Made by a program: the position numbers and the translations under genes. Positions 37,314 to 48,796 of a stretch of 64,000 nucleotides of DNA are shown here, piece by piece; within the stretch, counting starts at the first letter, position 1; the number at the start of each line of letters is the position of its first letter. Location of the stretch: assembly GCF_030272615.1 (NCBI RefSeq), contig NC_081407.1, forward strand, positions 373,594,632 to 373,658,631, in the 5' to 3' direction. This DNA comes from Cryptomeria japonica. Taxonomy: Eukaryota > Streptophyta > Pinopsida > Cupressales > Cupressaceae. The notes under the pieces are model-generated. The model worked only from the letters and a program-made list of their open reading frames with translations. It searched no databases and was not told the origin of the DNA.

Positions 37314-38913
37314 TTTTATTAAGGTAAAAACAGGTTTTGAAGGGGCCCCGAAACCCTTTACAAACGGAACTTAATAGAAAAAGAAACAAGAGACAAAAAG
37401 GAACATGCCAATGAAAAGCTAGCAAAAAACCATAGAAAACCAACTAAAGCCCCACAAAGCCAGCAAAACTAGCCAGACCCAAGAAGAGAAACTAATTGAT
37501 TTTTTTCAGGGAATTAGCCAGGGTGTTGCTAATCCCATGCAGATCTTTGATGTTATTCCTGAGATTTGGGAGATCTTTAGTAGAAGCAGCCACAACTTTC
37601 TTGACACTCACCCTGGTCCTCTTAGCAGCACCACCAACCGGAGTAGCTTCACTGCTGCCAATCTGGATAGTCTCATCATCCATGTCAAGTTCCACCACCG
37701 GTTTAGGGGAGCTTGTATGATCAAAGACCTTAGCAATATCCTCCAAGTTTTTAGTGACAACTGATAGGATATTCGGGATAATGCCCAACAAATTTTTCAT
37801 TGCCTCTCTCCCTTCTTCCAGCAATTTAACTTTCTCCTCCATATCCTACTTCCATTTTATCTGCTCCCCGTCGTCATCCTCCCTCTTCTCATCTGTATTT
37901 TTCCCCTTTTTTTCCAGGTTCTTCAAGAGTTCATAGGTCCATCTGTCATAATCCAGTCTCACCTCAGTGAATGTTTTAAGGTTATCCAAGAGTAACCCTT
38001 TACCCGCACTTTCCTTATCCTCGCTTAAACTATCCTTAGTCACATCCTTCTCAAGTTCCTTGTTCCTTTCCCTCTCAGAATTCACATCTATTTCCTCATT
38101 ATCCTTGTATTCCACATCCTCCATAGGATGGCTATTGTCCTTGCTAGGGCAATAACTGTGGATAGGGCTTTCATTGTCAGACTCATTATCACCACTTTCT
38201 TCCTCAATACCCACCTCCTCAACTTTCGAGCTGTCTTCACCATCGGAATCATTCATCTCCATTCCGCTGCCTTCTTTTTCAATTTCCTTTGTTTCCATCC
38301 CAAGGGAACTCTTTCTTTTTTTGCTAGAAGATGCCTTCTCATTGCTGGAATCACCTCCCTCCATCTTTCTCTTCTCCGGAGAGGCAGATAACCTCTTGTT
38401 TTCTAGCAAGGCAAGGGTTTTACAATGCTCATAAATAAGCAGCAAAAGCCCGCAATGGAGAACTAGACTTGAGGGATTCTTACTGTGTTTATTGAGGGAC
38501 CTGGAAAGGGACTTGAAAAGGTAGTAGGGTAGGGATACCTTTTTGTCATGTCTAAAATGGTTTAAAAGAACAAAGTGGTAGGTGTGGGCCCTGGAGAATC
38601 GGTCCTCAACCGTGATATATTCTATTATAGCGTTCAAAACCCAGCCCCAAATTTTCTTGATAATAGCAGCTTCATAGTAACCCCCTGTGGCTTAATTGTC
38701 AATTCTATCCCTCTCTTTTTTCTTCCGTGAGAACAGATTAACCACGTTGTTGGAGACTTTAAGGTCTCTAAAAAAATTAAGCCCAGTATGGGGCATGCCA
38801 GTCACAGTAGCTATGAGTCCCACGTCCAACTTGAACTTAACCCCATAGATTTTAAAGGACCCATTACACCAATTTTCAGAAATTTTGGAAACGGCGAGAT
38901 TTACCCTACCTTT
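37314..38913 (-). mobile_element. LINE-mobilised retroposon inside element B
   Basis: A 1,600-bp block is flanked by a 16-bp direct repeat, GTCTCTTTAGCTAGTT (37,298-37,313) and GTCTCTTTGGCTAGTT (38,914-38,929), one mismatch. On the minus strand its 3' end reads TGTAAAGGGTTTCGG...CCTTAATAAAAAAC, the same style of tail as the LINE-type copies at 14,444 and 55,969. A target repeat of variable length plus an A-rich 3' end is the mark of target-primed reverse transcription. The 5' end falls inside a coding stretch, so it is 5'-truncated. Confidence 0.8.
37492..38913 (-). pseudogene. Coding remnant of the retroposon: plant transposon-protein-like head plus acidic tail
   Basis: From 38,913 on the minus strand, about 200 residues resemble the plant 'putative transposon protein' domain (IYGVKFKLDVGLIATVTGMP; VSLPYYLFKSLSRSLNKH). 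A nuclear-signal-like run (SSSKKRKSSLG) follows, then a long acidic Ser/Glu/Asp-rich region. Last comes a helical coiled-coil-like end (MEEKVKLLEEGREAMKNLL) to about 37,492. The largest open stretch is 263 codons (37,846-38,637). The reading is interrupted more than once. The domain name (close to Pfam Transposase_32) is recalled, not searched. Its function is unknown. The acidic linker is typical of proteins that ride with plant retroelements. Confidence 0.5.
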
Positions 38914-39205
38914 GTCTCTTTGGCTAGTTGACTTGAGGTCTTCTTTTGGTTTTTAGCTTTTGTGTTGTGTTGTGTGTCTTTTGTCTTTTGTCTTTTATCT
39001 TTGTTTGGATTTTTTTGTGTTTGTCTTATTTTGCGTGTCCTTGCATGAGATCGTGTGAGTTAAGATCCTAATATTAGGGCTCCTCAAAATTAGTGATGTC
39101 TTATACTCCTTGTGATCTTTCTCTTAATTGCCCCTTTCTCTCTCATCTTTCTACTTTACCATGAGTATTTGCATAGGCTCATACTCCCTTTAAAGTGGGG
39201 CTAAA

Positions 39206-40404
39206 TGTAGTGTTGTAAATTGCCATCGATCCAATTTACACCTCATGTTTGTGCTCTCACTTTAGCATGTCCTATCTCCATCCCCTCTCTAGGTCTGATT
39301 TGACCCCATTCTCTAGCTTTGAGGCCATGAACACCCATTGGTGGGTCCCATGGTGAGGTACCCTTCGCCCTTGTGCCTTATCTTAGTTCTATTTATAGAG
39401 GGATCAGGGCATGGAACACGTTGCTCTGGACCAGGGTACCCTACAATGCCATGGTCCCTCTTAGTGGGGCCGTAATTTGAACTGGGGTAGGTGCTCTATC
39501 TCCCCACCAGAAAATGATCCCTGTGGCTACACATAACTATTGGAGGTCGGCCTAATCAGAAATTTACCAAGGGAATCATATATAAAGACATCATATCAAT
39601 TCATTTTAGATCTAAGACTCCATCCGTATTATTCATGCATCTATGAAGCATTCATCATCAAACATTTTTCAAAGATATTCAAGGTTGCATATTTATCCTT
39701 AAAGAATTGTGGAGCAAAATTACATCAATCTTGTGCAAGCATGTGTGTGTGATTAGGGTTTTTCATTTTCAAGATTTTTTCATGCCATTACATTCAAAGA
39801 GCATTGCATCATCATCAACAATTCTAGATCTGAGGTATACTTATTCAACATTTATTTCAATGTTTGCATTATTTCATTCAAGGTTAATTCCTAAACCAGG
39901 GTTTGACTTACACAAACCCCTACCCCCAACATATTTCTCTTTCTTTTTGTGTGCAAGAAATAGGTGTGAAGCTATACTTGGGAGTATTGACAAAATTCAC
40001 AAAGATGAACGGTTTTACTTTCAACAACAGAAAAATCAGAGGACCATGGCAAATTGATACTACTCGGTCTCAAAAAATCAAGCTGAACTTCTTAGAATAG
40101 ATTCCAAACATCTTATTTTTCCCAGATCCAGGCCGGTAGCTTTGTGGGACATCTGTAGCTTATTGTTTCCGTTATAATACTTCAATTATCACCTACTTTA
40201 CCCTAACTTCAATCAATTCAATTCAATCCTTGGAAAGAGGAAGTCAAACCCTAATCCAGGTGAATCTAATCAAAATTTTCAACCCTTTCTTAGTGGGATT
40301 TGGGCTAGATCTATTAGGTTCACTCTTTCCCATTGTTTTGGTCAATTTGGGATTGTTTGTGGTTTCATCATTGAAACCCTAATTTCTAAATTTGCACCAT
40401 TACA
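39206..40404 (+). repeat. 3' LTR of element B
   Basis: 1,199 bp after the purine tract AAAGTGGGGCTAAA. It starts TGTAGTGTTGTAAATTG and ends CCATTACA. The partner of the split 5' LTR at 22,424/32,782. Confidence 0.9.
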
Positions 40405-40530
40405 ATTTTGTTGATTCATGATATCATTATAGCTTAATTGATATTATAAATGTAATTGGGTTATGAGCATTAGTGTAGACACTTGCAAAATTTGTTGATT
40501 CCAAATTACTCTATAGCTTAGCCTACATCA
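40405..40530. repeat. Degenerate tandem repeat, left of element IV
   Basis: TTTTGTTGAT...ATTATAGCTTAATTGATATTA is followed by TTTGTTGATTCCAAATTACT with CTATAGCTTAGCCTACAT. Variants of the same unit resume at 45,446-45,860, after element IV, so element IV landed inside an older repeat array. Confidence 0.5.
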
Positions 40531-41073
40531 TATGGTGTGAGAATTTGCCAAGATCTAGAGACAATGAAAAACACAAATAACATAGAACAAAAATGTGACA
40601 AGAATAAACTGTAATCCTATCAATAATGCAAAATGTGATTAAATGGATCATCAAAAGTTGTTTTATACAATGTAGGATAAGCCTACTTATAAAGCCAAGG
40701 ATAAGAGACAAGAGAGAACACAATGATGACATGTGGCTCAATGAGATGTAAGGGTAGGTAGGGGTAGATAGGAGAAATAGTAAAATATTCCACATGAGGT
40801 GGATCACCTACCGAAGGTGGAATTATCACTCCACAATAAGTGGATATGATAGAGTAATAAGAAGATCACACCATAAAAGATGGAAATTTTCCTACATACA
40901 CACTCCCAGTGTATCACATCTCTCTATGTGTCTCATATGCAAACTACAATGTGGTGCATGTACCTAAGTAAACTTAAGTAAAGTGTAATTATATCCAAGA
41001 TGAATAAATAATTACACCAACACCCCCCTTTAAGTGCAACTTAGGGAAATGCACTTAAGCCTACAATGCAACT

Positions 41074-41857
41074 AAGCAATGCAAGATGGGTCTCGGCTAC
41101 GAGGCCATGTTAGGTACCCATGTACAAATGCAAATGCATGCAAACCAATGCAATCCCTCATTTACCGGGACCCATCTTTTCACCCACCTAAGCTACGCTT
41201 AAGGGGGGTGTTAGTGTAGGTTTTTTATTTTCCTTATGTTAGGGGGTATTTATTGTTCCTACACATATTATTTAAGCTTGCTTAGGTTAATAGGAGTGGT
41301 TTATATGAGGACACGTGGCAAAATACTTCAGCTACATGTGTAACTCTCCACCTCATATGGGTAGTTGAGTTACACACCCTTTTTTGGCTTGTTGTGTCAC
41401 CTCTCATAACCACTATTTTGTCATTTCCTAAGTGGGTTATGGGGTAGTTGGGTTTCTCACCCTCTTTTGGCATTTACCAAGAAGGTAAAACCTCCCACTT
41501 TTTATGGGGAATAGGAGTTAATGCACCCCTTGGATGTATATGCTTATATTTTTCTATATAATAAGCACTATACTCTCACCTTCAAGTTCGGTGATAGCTT
41601 GGTGAGAGTCTTCTCCAAATTCTCTTCTTTGTCTCTATTTTTCTCTCATATCAGAATTGTCTTCATTTAGCTATTTTGATCTTCAATCATCTGTTGCATG
41701 TGATCTACGACCGACATCAGATCTTGGCTCGGTTCTCAATTCTCGCAGAATCTAACATGGTATCAGAGCAATGCAAGATGGGTCCCAGCTACGAGGCCAT
41801 GTTAGGTACAAATGTACAAATGCAAATGCATGCAAACCAATGCAATCTCTCATAAAG
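41074..41857. repeat. 90-bp direct repeats around the PPT-LTR-PBS block
   Basis: Both copies run from CAATGCAAGATGGGTC through GCTACGAGGCCATGTTAGG and ACAAATGCAAATGCATGC to ACCAATGCAATC, with a few differences, about 695 bases apart. Confidence 0.85.
41209..41757 (+). repeat. LTR flanked by both a polypurine tract and a primer site
   Basis: 549 bp, TGTTAGTGTAGG...GAATCTAACA. CTTAAGGGGGG lies immediately before it and TGGTATCAGAGC immediately after it. In a normal element a single LTR never has both, so this is the centre of a tandem arrangement or of a one-LTR circle. About 90 bp of direct repeat flank the block (41,074-41,162 and 41,770-41,857). Confidence 0.85.
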
Positions 41858-43433
41858 CGGAGAAGAGACAAAAACCACATGGGGAAAAACTCCCCCCCAA
41901 AAGAGAGATGATGAAAGCACACAATGCTCTTAATGATAAATGAGAGAGAAGAAGAGACCATGAAGCCCCCCCTCGATGTAAAATCTCCTGCAAAGATGGT
42001 CCAATGATGTTGACCAAAATACCTTCCCATTAAGAAGAAAGAGAGCCAATGCTGCACCAATAATGTAAAAGTGTGACAAAACCCGGTACCATGTTGATGA
42101 CAATGAATCACTTGCTGCAACAAAAATGAAGATCGGGCACAGAGACAACCTGCTTTGAGCATAAACTAGATACTCATAAATGGTAGAAATACTGGTACAA
42201 TCAATGTCTCACGGGAGCCATGCACAAATGTGTACAATCTAAGTCTCAACTGGAGCCATGCACCAAGTCTCACAAGATATTCCTAATCTATGTGTACACA
42301 AGAGGATTACATCAAATATGTCATCAAAGACAAGATACAAAGAGGTGTGGCACTTTATGATAGTGCAAGTAAAACATTGCTCATGCAAGAGCATGCAAAT
42401 ATAGAAATATGAAGATGATGCCACCAAAGAAGCCCTGTAGAATACTGCAGATGAAGATGCCTTTGGTTGGGATGCTGCCAAGAAAAATATAGGAGCAATA
42501 GGCCCCCCCCCTTGGCTGCTAGTTGGAAGTGGTGCAAGACAGGTATGGTAGACAAGAAAAAATTTTGTTCCCATTTTTGCTTATTTATGATATTTTTGTT
42601 TTTAAAAACTTAATTAAAAGCTTAATAAAAATAATTTATTAAAATGCCCCCCCCCCCACCAAAAAAAAAAAAGCTTTATTAATAAACTAATAAAGAATTT
42701 ATTTATTTTTATTTTTAACATTTAAAAACATTATTAAAAAGTTTTAATTAAAAAACTTTAAAAAGGAGGGCCTCTCCCTGCTGCCATGCGTGGCAGGTTT
42801 GTAGACCCTGCCATGCAGGCCTACGGGGTACCTCACAGATACACCCTATGCAGGTGGTACCTACATGGTACCACTGCATAGGTGGTACATGTGGGGTACC
42901 AAAAAATTTAAAACAATTTTTTTTTTTTTTAAAATGACCCCCCAAGCTGGTGAATTAATATGGAATTTTTTAAAAAATATTGATTTTAACAAAAATAAAA
43001 TAAAAAACTAAAAATTGAGAAAACAAATACGCAAAAAATAAAAATTTGATTTTTTTATTTTTTAAACCAAAATGTATCTGCAACGTCCGTACAACGTCTA
43101 GGGAGGAGAATTTTTTTCAACTGGGGTGACAAAGGTCGATTTCAACAAATTTATAGTTGATCTTGGGGTTTTTGGGGCCTTTTGAGCGCAATGGCGAAGA
43201 TGGATTTGACTAAATATGCTCCAAAATTGCAGATTGTTGGCTAGACAAATCACCACCCTCCACCTTCGAACGACTCTAGATTTGGCCTCGGATGTTGGAA
43301 TTGGACGAAGAAAAAAGCGATTCTGACTTTCTCGAACCTCCTCAATCCAATGGTGACCTCTAATTTGACCCAACAATCTCCAATAATAACCTGCAATAGA
43401 AAGCTCCAAAATGCAAAACCCCAAATTTCTCTC

Positions 43434-44918
43434 TGTACACGTATAAAAATGACCATATTCCTAAATGAATATTTTATGTTCATTTCTCTATTTAATTAAA
43501 TCCAATTTAATTAAATTACCTGCATTCCTCTATTTAATTAAGTAAATTACTCAATTTATTTAAATTAAATTCACTGTACCCATTTAATGAATAAATCATT
43601 TTATTCAATTAAATCCCCCCTATCCACTTTTAATTAAATTCAAATTTAATTAAATAGTTATCCTAAAATTGAATAAATCTAATTTATTTAATTTCCCCAA
43701 ATTGCAACCAAATTGAATGAAATTCTTTATTTCAATTAAATCCTATTATCCCTCCATCCACTTGCAAAATCCCAAACCCCTTTCTAATCCCTTCTAGACT
43801 CTTCTAATCGCTTCTAATTAGCCTAACCCATCTTCTAAACTTTGTCACATCCCCAAGCAAGGGGAGGTCACTTCTCAAATCCTCAAAGTCTTTGATAACC
43901 ATCAAAGGCTTTCAACCTTCAACCACTTAATTCCTCAAAGTCTTTGATAACCATTAAAGGCTTCCAACTTTCAACCACTTAATCCCCCAAAGTCTCCAAT
44001 AACCATTAATGGTTAACTCAAACCCTCCTACATGGTTAAAACATTTGTTTTAACTCAACCTTCACTCAACCCAAGGGTCTCATCAGGGTTTTAATGCTTT
44101 GACCATGATTATCTCTTAATCATTTGCACAAAGGTTTATCCTTGGATTAACTCTTAATCCATTGGGTAATCCTAACTTAAGCTTGACCCTTACCCTCTAG
44201 ATAACCATGAGGTCTTCTCAGGCATTTAATGCCTCCAACCCCTTCTCTCAACCCAACCCTATGTTGACACTTGTCACCATTTCATTGGTGCCAATTACAA
44301 ACAGGGATCCCCAACTTTCAAACTCAACCCTTGATTAAACCATTCAATCTTGAACATCCATTGCCCTATTCTTGCTATAAATAGAGCTCTCATTCTTCCA
44401 TTTTCAACAATCATCCTCTAAATTTGTAGTATCACACTTATGCTCAAATACATTCAAGCTTTCATATCTCATTTTATGCTCATCATTTTAGCCTCTTTTA
44501 AATCGAGAACTAGTCTAAATATGCATGTTTAGAATAATTTCTTTATCATTTTAGCTCAATCATAGACTAATATATCATGTTAGGATAGTATTCATACTAA
44601 CCTTGTCATCTTATAATCTAGTTTATTGCATTTCTAAAATCATGCATAGTTTAGAATGCATCTCATACTAAAATCTATCAAAGCATCCCTCGTTCTTGCA
44701 TTTGCCATCCCTAAACCATTTTGCTCAGTGATCTGAGAGCAAAAACATTGGTTTGAGGGACATTGTGAGATAGAGAACCATGAGACCCACCTTGGGAAGC
44801 TGAGTAATACTTTGTTACTCTATAGCTTGCATCAAGAAGTCTTGTGTGTGTGTGTGGACTAGCATTTGGAACATATTTTCACATATTAAATTCTATCGAC
44901 CCACTTTTCCCACATACA
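43434..44918 (+). mobile_element. Solo LTR inside element IV (palindrome-array type)
   Basis: 1,485 bp, TGTACACGTAT...CACATACA. CTCTC flanks it at 43,429-43,433 and 44,919-44,923. It carries an array of AATTAAAT-type palindromes at about 43,480-43,740, as in the LTRs at 833 and 59,738. No coding. Confidence 0.75.
43480..43745. repeat. AT palindrome array in the solo LTR
   Basis: Five or six units such as TTTAATTAAAT...ATTTAATTAAA, separated by short C-rich spacers. Each unit is an imperfect inverted repeat. Confidence 0.75.
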
Positions 44919-45445
44919 CTCTCAATTGGCAAACCAATGGCACTCCAATGAATTTGATACCATGTGATAATTTGCCAAGATCTAGAGCAATGGAAAGCAC
45001 AAATAAGAGAAAACAAAAATGTGACAAGAATAAACTGTATTCCTATCAATGATGCAAAATGTGATCAACTGGATAATCAAAAGTTGTTTTATACAATGTA
45101 GGATAAGCCTGCTTATAAAGGCAAGGCTAAGAGACAAGAGATCACACAATGATGACATGCGGCTCAATGAGATGCAAGGGTAGGTAGGGGTAGGTAGGAG
45201 AAATAGTAAAATATTCCACATGAGGTGGATCATCCACTGAAGGTGGAATTATCACTCCACAATAAGTGAATATGATATAGTAATAACAAGATCACACCAT
45301 AAAAGGTGGAAATTCTCCTACATACACACTCCCAATGTATCACATCTCTCTAAGTGTCTCCTATGCAAACTACAATGTGGTGCATGTAAACTTAAGTAAA
45401 GTGTAATTATATCCAAGATGAATAAATAATTACACCAACATATGG

Positions 45446-46300
45446 GACTATTAATGTGATTCAATCAATTCTCACTATAGCTCAGTGTGCACTATAAAGT
45501 GTTTTTTCATCTATTGGCTAGTTTTGTTGATATATGATATCACGTAGTTTAATGTATACATTATAATTTTTTTTTAACTTATGGGACTTGGCGTGGATAT
45601 CTCTTATTTTTGTTGATGCAAAATTTCTCTCTAGCTTAGTTTGCATTGTAGAAGTGAATAATGTGTAAATTTATTGAACATTGTAGTGAACTTTTTTTAG
45701 TTTTTTGGGCCTTAAATTAAAATTAGCATATGAAATTTCTTGTGGTTATCTTGTAAATATAAGATTGCGATCTTCACACCTATCTTTTTTGTATTTTATG
45801 ATTTTTCTAGCTTATGGGTTTCTTTGTGGATATCTAGGAGTTTTGTTGATACTAGAAATAATGTCTTCCTTTTGATTTTCATCTATTTTAGTAGCTACCT
45901 AAGATTTATAGGTGTCTAATTTAGGAGTTTCTTTGTTTCAAATCTTTATGTCGTGTTCTATTAATTTTTGTAAAAGATTGAATCCCTCTATCATGAATAT
46001 AGAATGCTAATGAAAAACTAACAAAATAATCAAAATATCTACAAAATACAATGTTAATTGAAATCCATCAAAACCAAAAGAATGAAGAATTATTTGAATT
46101 CAGTATGTTTCTATTTGCTCAAAACATTCTTGTTAGACTGATTTGAGATTGTTTTTTACCTTATCCTAGTTAATCAATGGTAGGATTTAGGTGCCATCAA
46201 CCTTGTAAATCCTTTAATTTTTTGTTTTCCTAAATGTCTTTTGTAATTTACTCATAAGAGATTAAATCATTTAACCAACGGTGGTGAAAGACACCATGTA
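45446..46300. other. AT-rich spacer with degenerate TTTTGTTGAT repeats
   Basis: Units starting TTTTGTTGAT (about 45,523, 45,610 and 45,850), each followed by CTCT/ATCTAGCTTAG-like text, continue the array seen left of element IV. No gene. Confidence 0.45.
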
Positions 46301-46369
46301 AAGGAAAAGTTAATTTTATTGTTTGTCCTCTACAAAAGTGACAAAATAGCTAGGTGACCCCTCTTGGAA

Positions 46370-46880
46370 TATTCGATTTTGAGGTGTTTGGACACTTGTT
46401 AGGAGTTGTAAGGGAATAAATGACAGTTATGATAGTCATTATTGCTATGACAACATCTATGACAATATTTATGAAAAAATCCTTACACAAGTGCACATGG
46501 ATGAGAGATACCTTATGACAACTATAAGAGCATCTATATAAGAGGTTATTTTGGGAGGTGTGTGTGAGGCTTTTTAGGTGGATTTGTTATCTATTGTTTG
46601 GTGATACCATAGTGGTATTCATCTTCACAATCTCCTATAAATTGGCGCCTTGAGCTAGAGTTCTTCGTTCAATCTTGTTTAGTTTCCAAGGTAGTGGAGT
46701 GTTGTCGGATTTTACAAAGGTCTATAAAGAAATGTATTGATGTTGTTTTCTTCATTGGATTAGTAATATACTTTCCTCTTTTTCTGTTGTGGAGTTTTTT
46801 TTCTCGAAAGTGTTTCTCCACACTAATCTAGTATTTCACGTGTAATGGTTTTCTTATTTTGTTTTGATTCTATAATCAAA
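46370..46880 (+). repeat. Possible copia-type LTR remnant
   Basis: TTTCTCGAAAGTGTTTCTCCAC near 46,799 resembles the U5 processing region of plant copia LTRs. CTATATAAGAGG near 46,532 would be a TATA box. No partner LTR or target repeat was found, so the limits are a guess. Confidence 0.35.
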
Positions 46881-48158
46881 GGGTTAATATTAGTTTCAAA
46901 TTTGCAATAATATTCATTTAAAGTTCATATTGCAAGCTTTCTTCACCTTGTTTTACAACAATCAGTTAGCATGAGATGAAGCAACGATATTCATGTAAAC
47001 TTTTATGAAAGTTCCAATAGGTAAATACAATTATTGAGAGAGTGCTTGGACATTTTGGGCTTGAAAAAGGTAAGGCATAAATTGTTATATTATTCAAATA
47101 TCATTATCATGTATAAGCAAATTGTCAACAAATAGTTTACAATTCCCTTTTGGTGTATCAATTGCACTAATCAGACATGTGACTCACTATATTGATTTAA
47201 ATAAAAAACGCAATAGATAAAATGTTGGAAATGGTAGTAACAAAATACATGATACAAACAAGATAAATATAAAAATAAACTACAAGAATAAGAAGTTGTA
47301 GGTTCAAAACATTTTCTAGATGAATCTAGAAGTGATTGACAACGCACCTAGGTTGTTGTCAAACATGCGTGTTGTTTTTCTAGACCCATTTTCTCATCCT
47401 AGAACATTAAAAAATATACATTGTCTACACAAATTCTAAAATTCCTATATATAGTTGAAGTGAAAACATGAAAGCAAAGCATAACAATATATCTAGAAGA
47501 GTTCAAAAAGGAAATGATATATATAATAATTTAACTAAAATGAATGACAAAGTGAAAAAGATAAGATAACAAAAACCTCTATTGTTAGTTGAGTATTTGA
47601 ATGCACATATTAACTGGGACAAAAAGAAAGGGGGTGATTGCTTGGGAGCTTGCCAAAATTGTCAAGCCCTAATTTGGTCTACTAACCTTCATAGATAGAC
47701 AAATAAAATGAAGAGATTAGTGTTTTTTGTGTCTAAAATATTAGAACAATAGTATGATATTAAACTATTGATATTAATAATCCTATTTTATGGAACTACG
47801 GATACTGTAGTGTGTATGAAAGACAATGTGGGGGATGTAATCTTAAAATGTGAACAAGAAAAACACAATATTAAACTAAACAACAAAATAGACACTTGTG
47901 AGTCTCTCATAAGAAGAGAGGGGGGGGGGATAATAATTCTAAAAGCAAAGAGAATGGTATCAAGAGATACAATTGAGGATTTTAAAGAAATGACAAATAC
48001 AATACAAGTGTTACCTCACCTAAGAAGGTTGTGAATATCTTACTTGTGGGTAAAGAAGTTATATTTGCAAATTGTAAGAGTACAATAGAATGTCACTATC
48101 AAGCTCTTTGCTAATTTCCTAGAAACTCAAAATTGTGAGATAGAGATGAATTATGGTA
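46881..48158. other. Unassigned AT-rich stretch
   Basis: The 88-codon ORF at 47,768-48,034 crosses a run of nine or ten G and resembles nothing I know. It is not called. Confidence 0.35.
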
Positions 48159-48159
48159 G

Positions 48160-48430
48160 GAGAGAAGATCGAGAGTCACGCAAAGGCCAAGGTGATTGTT
48201 GGGATTCAATACAACATTCCATGTGAGGATTACATAGGAGATTTTTAAACTTCAAAGAACACTGTATCTCAACAATAAAAATTCCAAAATGCATCATAGA
48301 TATGCATGAGTGTGTAGGAGAGAAGTTCTAGAGTCATTGAAAGGCCAAGGTGATTTTTGGGATTCCATCCAACACATTGTGTGATAGTTACATTGAAGTT
48401 TTTAATTTAAGTTCATAGATCATTGTCTTG
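48160..48430. repeat. Two-copy tandem duplication, period about 160
   Basis: GAGAGAAGATCGAGAGTCA (near 48,161) and GAGAGAAGTTCTAGAGTCA (near 48,319) each start about 100 bases of similar sequence, including AAAGGCCAAGGTGATT and GGGATTC. Confidence 0.75.
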
Positions 48431-48796
48431 GTAGGAAATAAATGTTATGTGATTGTGATCTTGTAGGACACACCTACACAAACCTCAACTATGATATGGT
48501 ATGGCTAAAATATTTATGAAATAAAATTATAACATTAAATAGATAAAATAAAACACATACAAATATATCAAAAAATAGTTTGACTTACAAAAGTTCTAAA
48601 TAACATTGACACTTAGAACTTGGGATAGAGACTAAGTGTGAAACAAATAAATCTTGAAAAACATGTTAAGATATGGACTCTAAAATGGGGTAAATTGGAT
48701 GATTGGGATCCTCCACCTCCTTCAACTGGAGTTGCTCTCCCTACCTAAGTGGCTTTTTATATGTTCAAATTCATGAAGTTTCCACAGTACATAATC

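Larger units (their letters stand above)
22424..40404 (+). mobile_element. Element B: nested Gypsy-like non-autonomous LTR element
   Basis: Two homologous LTRs bound it. The 5' LTR is 22,424-22,617 plus 32,782-33,789 (about 1.2 kb, split by copia III). The 3' LTR is 39,206-40,404 (1,199 bp). Both start TGTAG...TAAATTG and end CCATTACA. A purine-rich TTTAAAGTGGGGCTAAA precedes the 3' LTR, and a primer-site-like TGGTGAACTCGAC follows the 5' LTR. ATTT adjoins both outer ends (a possible target repeat, not exact over 5 bp). The interior encodes only gag-like remnants (34,302-35,410) and no RT or integrase, then tandem repeats. Without its two insertions it would be about 6.2 kb. Lineage by gag resemblance: Gypsy, Tat/Athila-like, inferred. 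Old and broken. Confidence 0.8.
40536..45440 (-). mobile_element. Element IV: non-autonomous copia-family LTR element with nested LTRs
   Basis: The LTRs are 40,536-41,022 (487 bp, 3' LTR on the minus strand) and 44,963-45,440 (478 bp, 5' LTR). TATGG flanks the whole (40,531-40,535 and 45,441-45,445). On the minus strand the 5' LTR ends TTATCACA and runs into TGGTATCAAATTC (primer site). CTTAAAGGGGGG precedes the 3' LTR. The LTRs are the same family as the 3' LTR of element I. The interior has no gag or pol. It holds a PPT-LTR-PBS block (41,209) and a solo LTR (43,434). LTR divergence is about 5-8% by eye, younger than element III. Confidence 0.9.

Noticed and set aside
37496-38434. Plus-strand Ser/Leu-rich ORFs
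   Set aside because: Shadows of the minus-strand acidic coding remnant in the retroposon.
46632-46650. A primer site (TGGCGCC) marking a Gypsy element
   Set aside because: The seven-base match stands alone, without a matching LTR end or interior.
47768-48034. 88-codon ORF
   Set aside because: Crosses a poly-G run, has no recognisable motif and no neighbours to support it.
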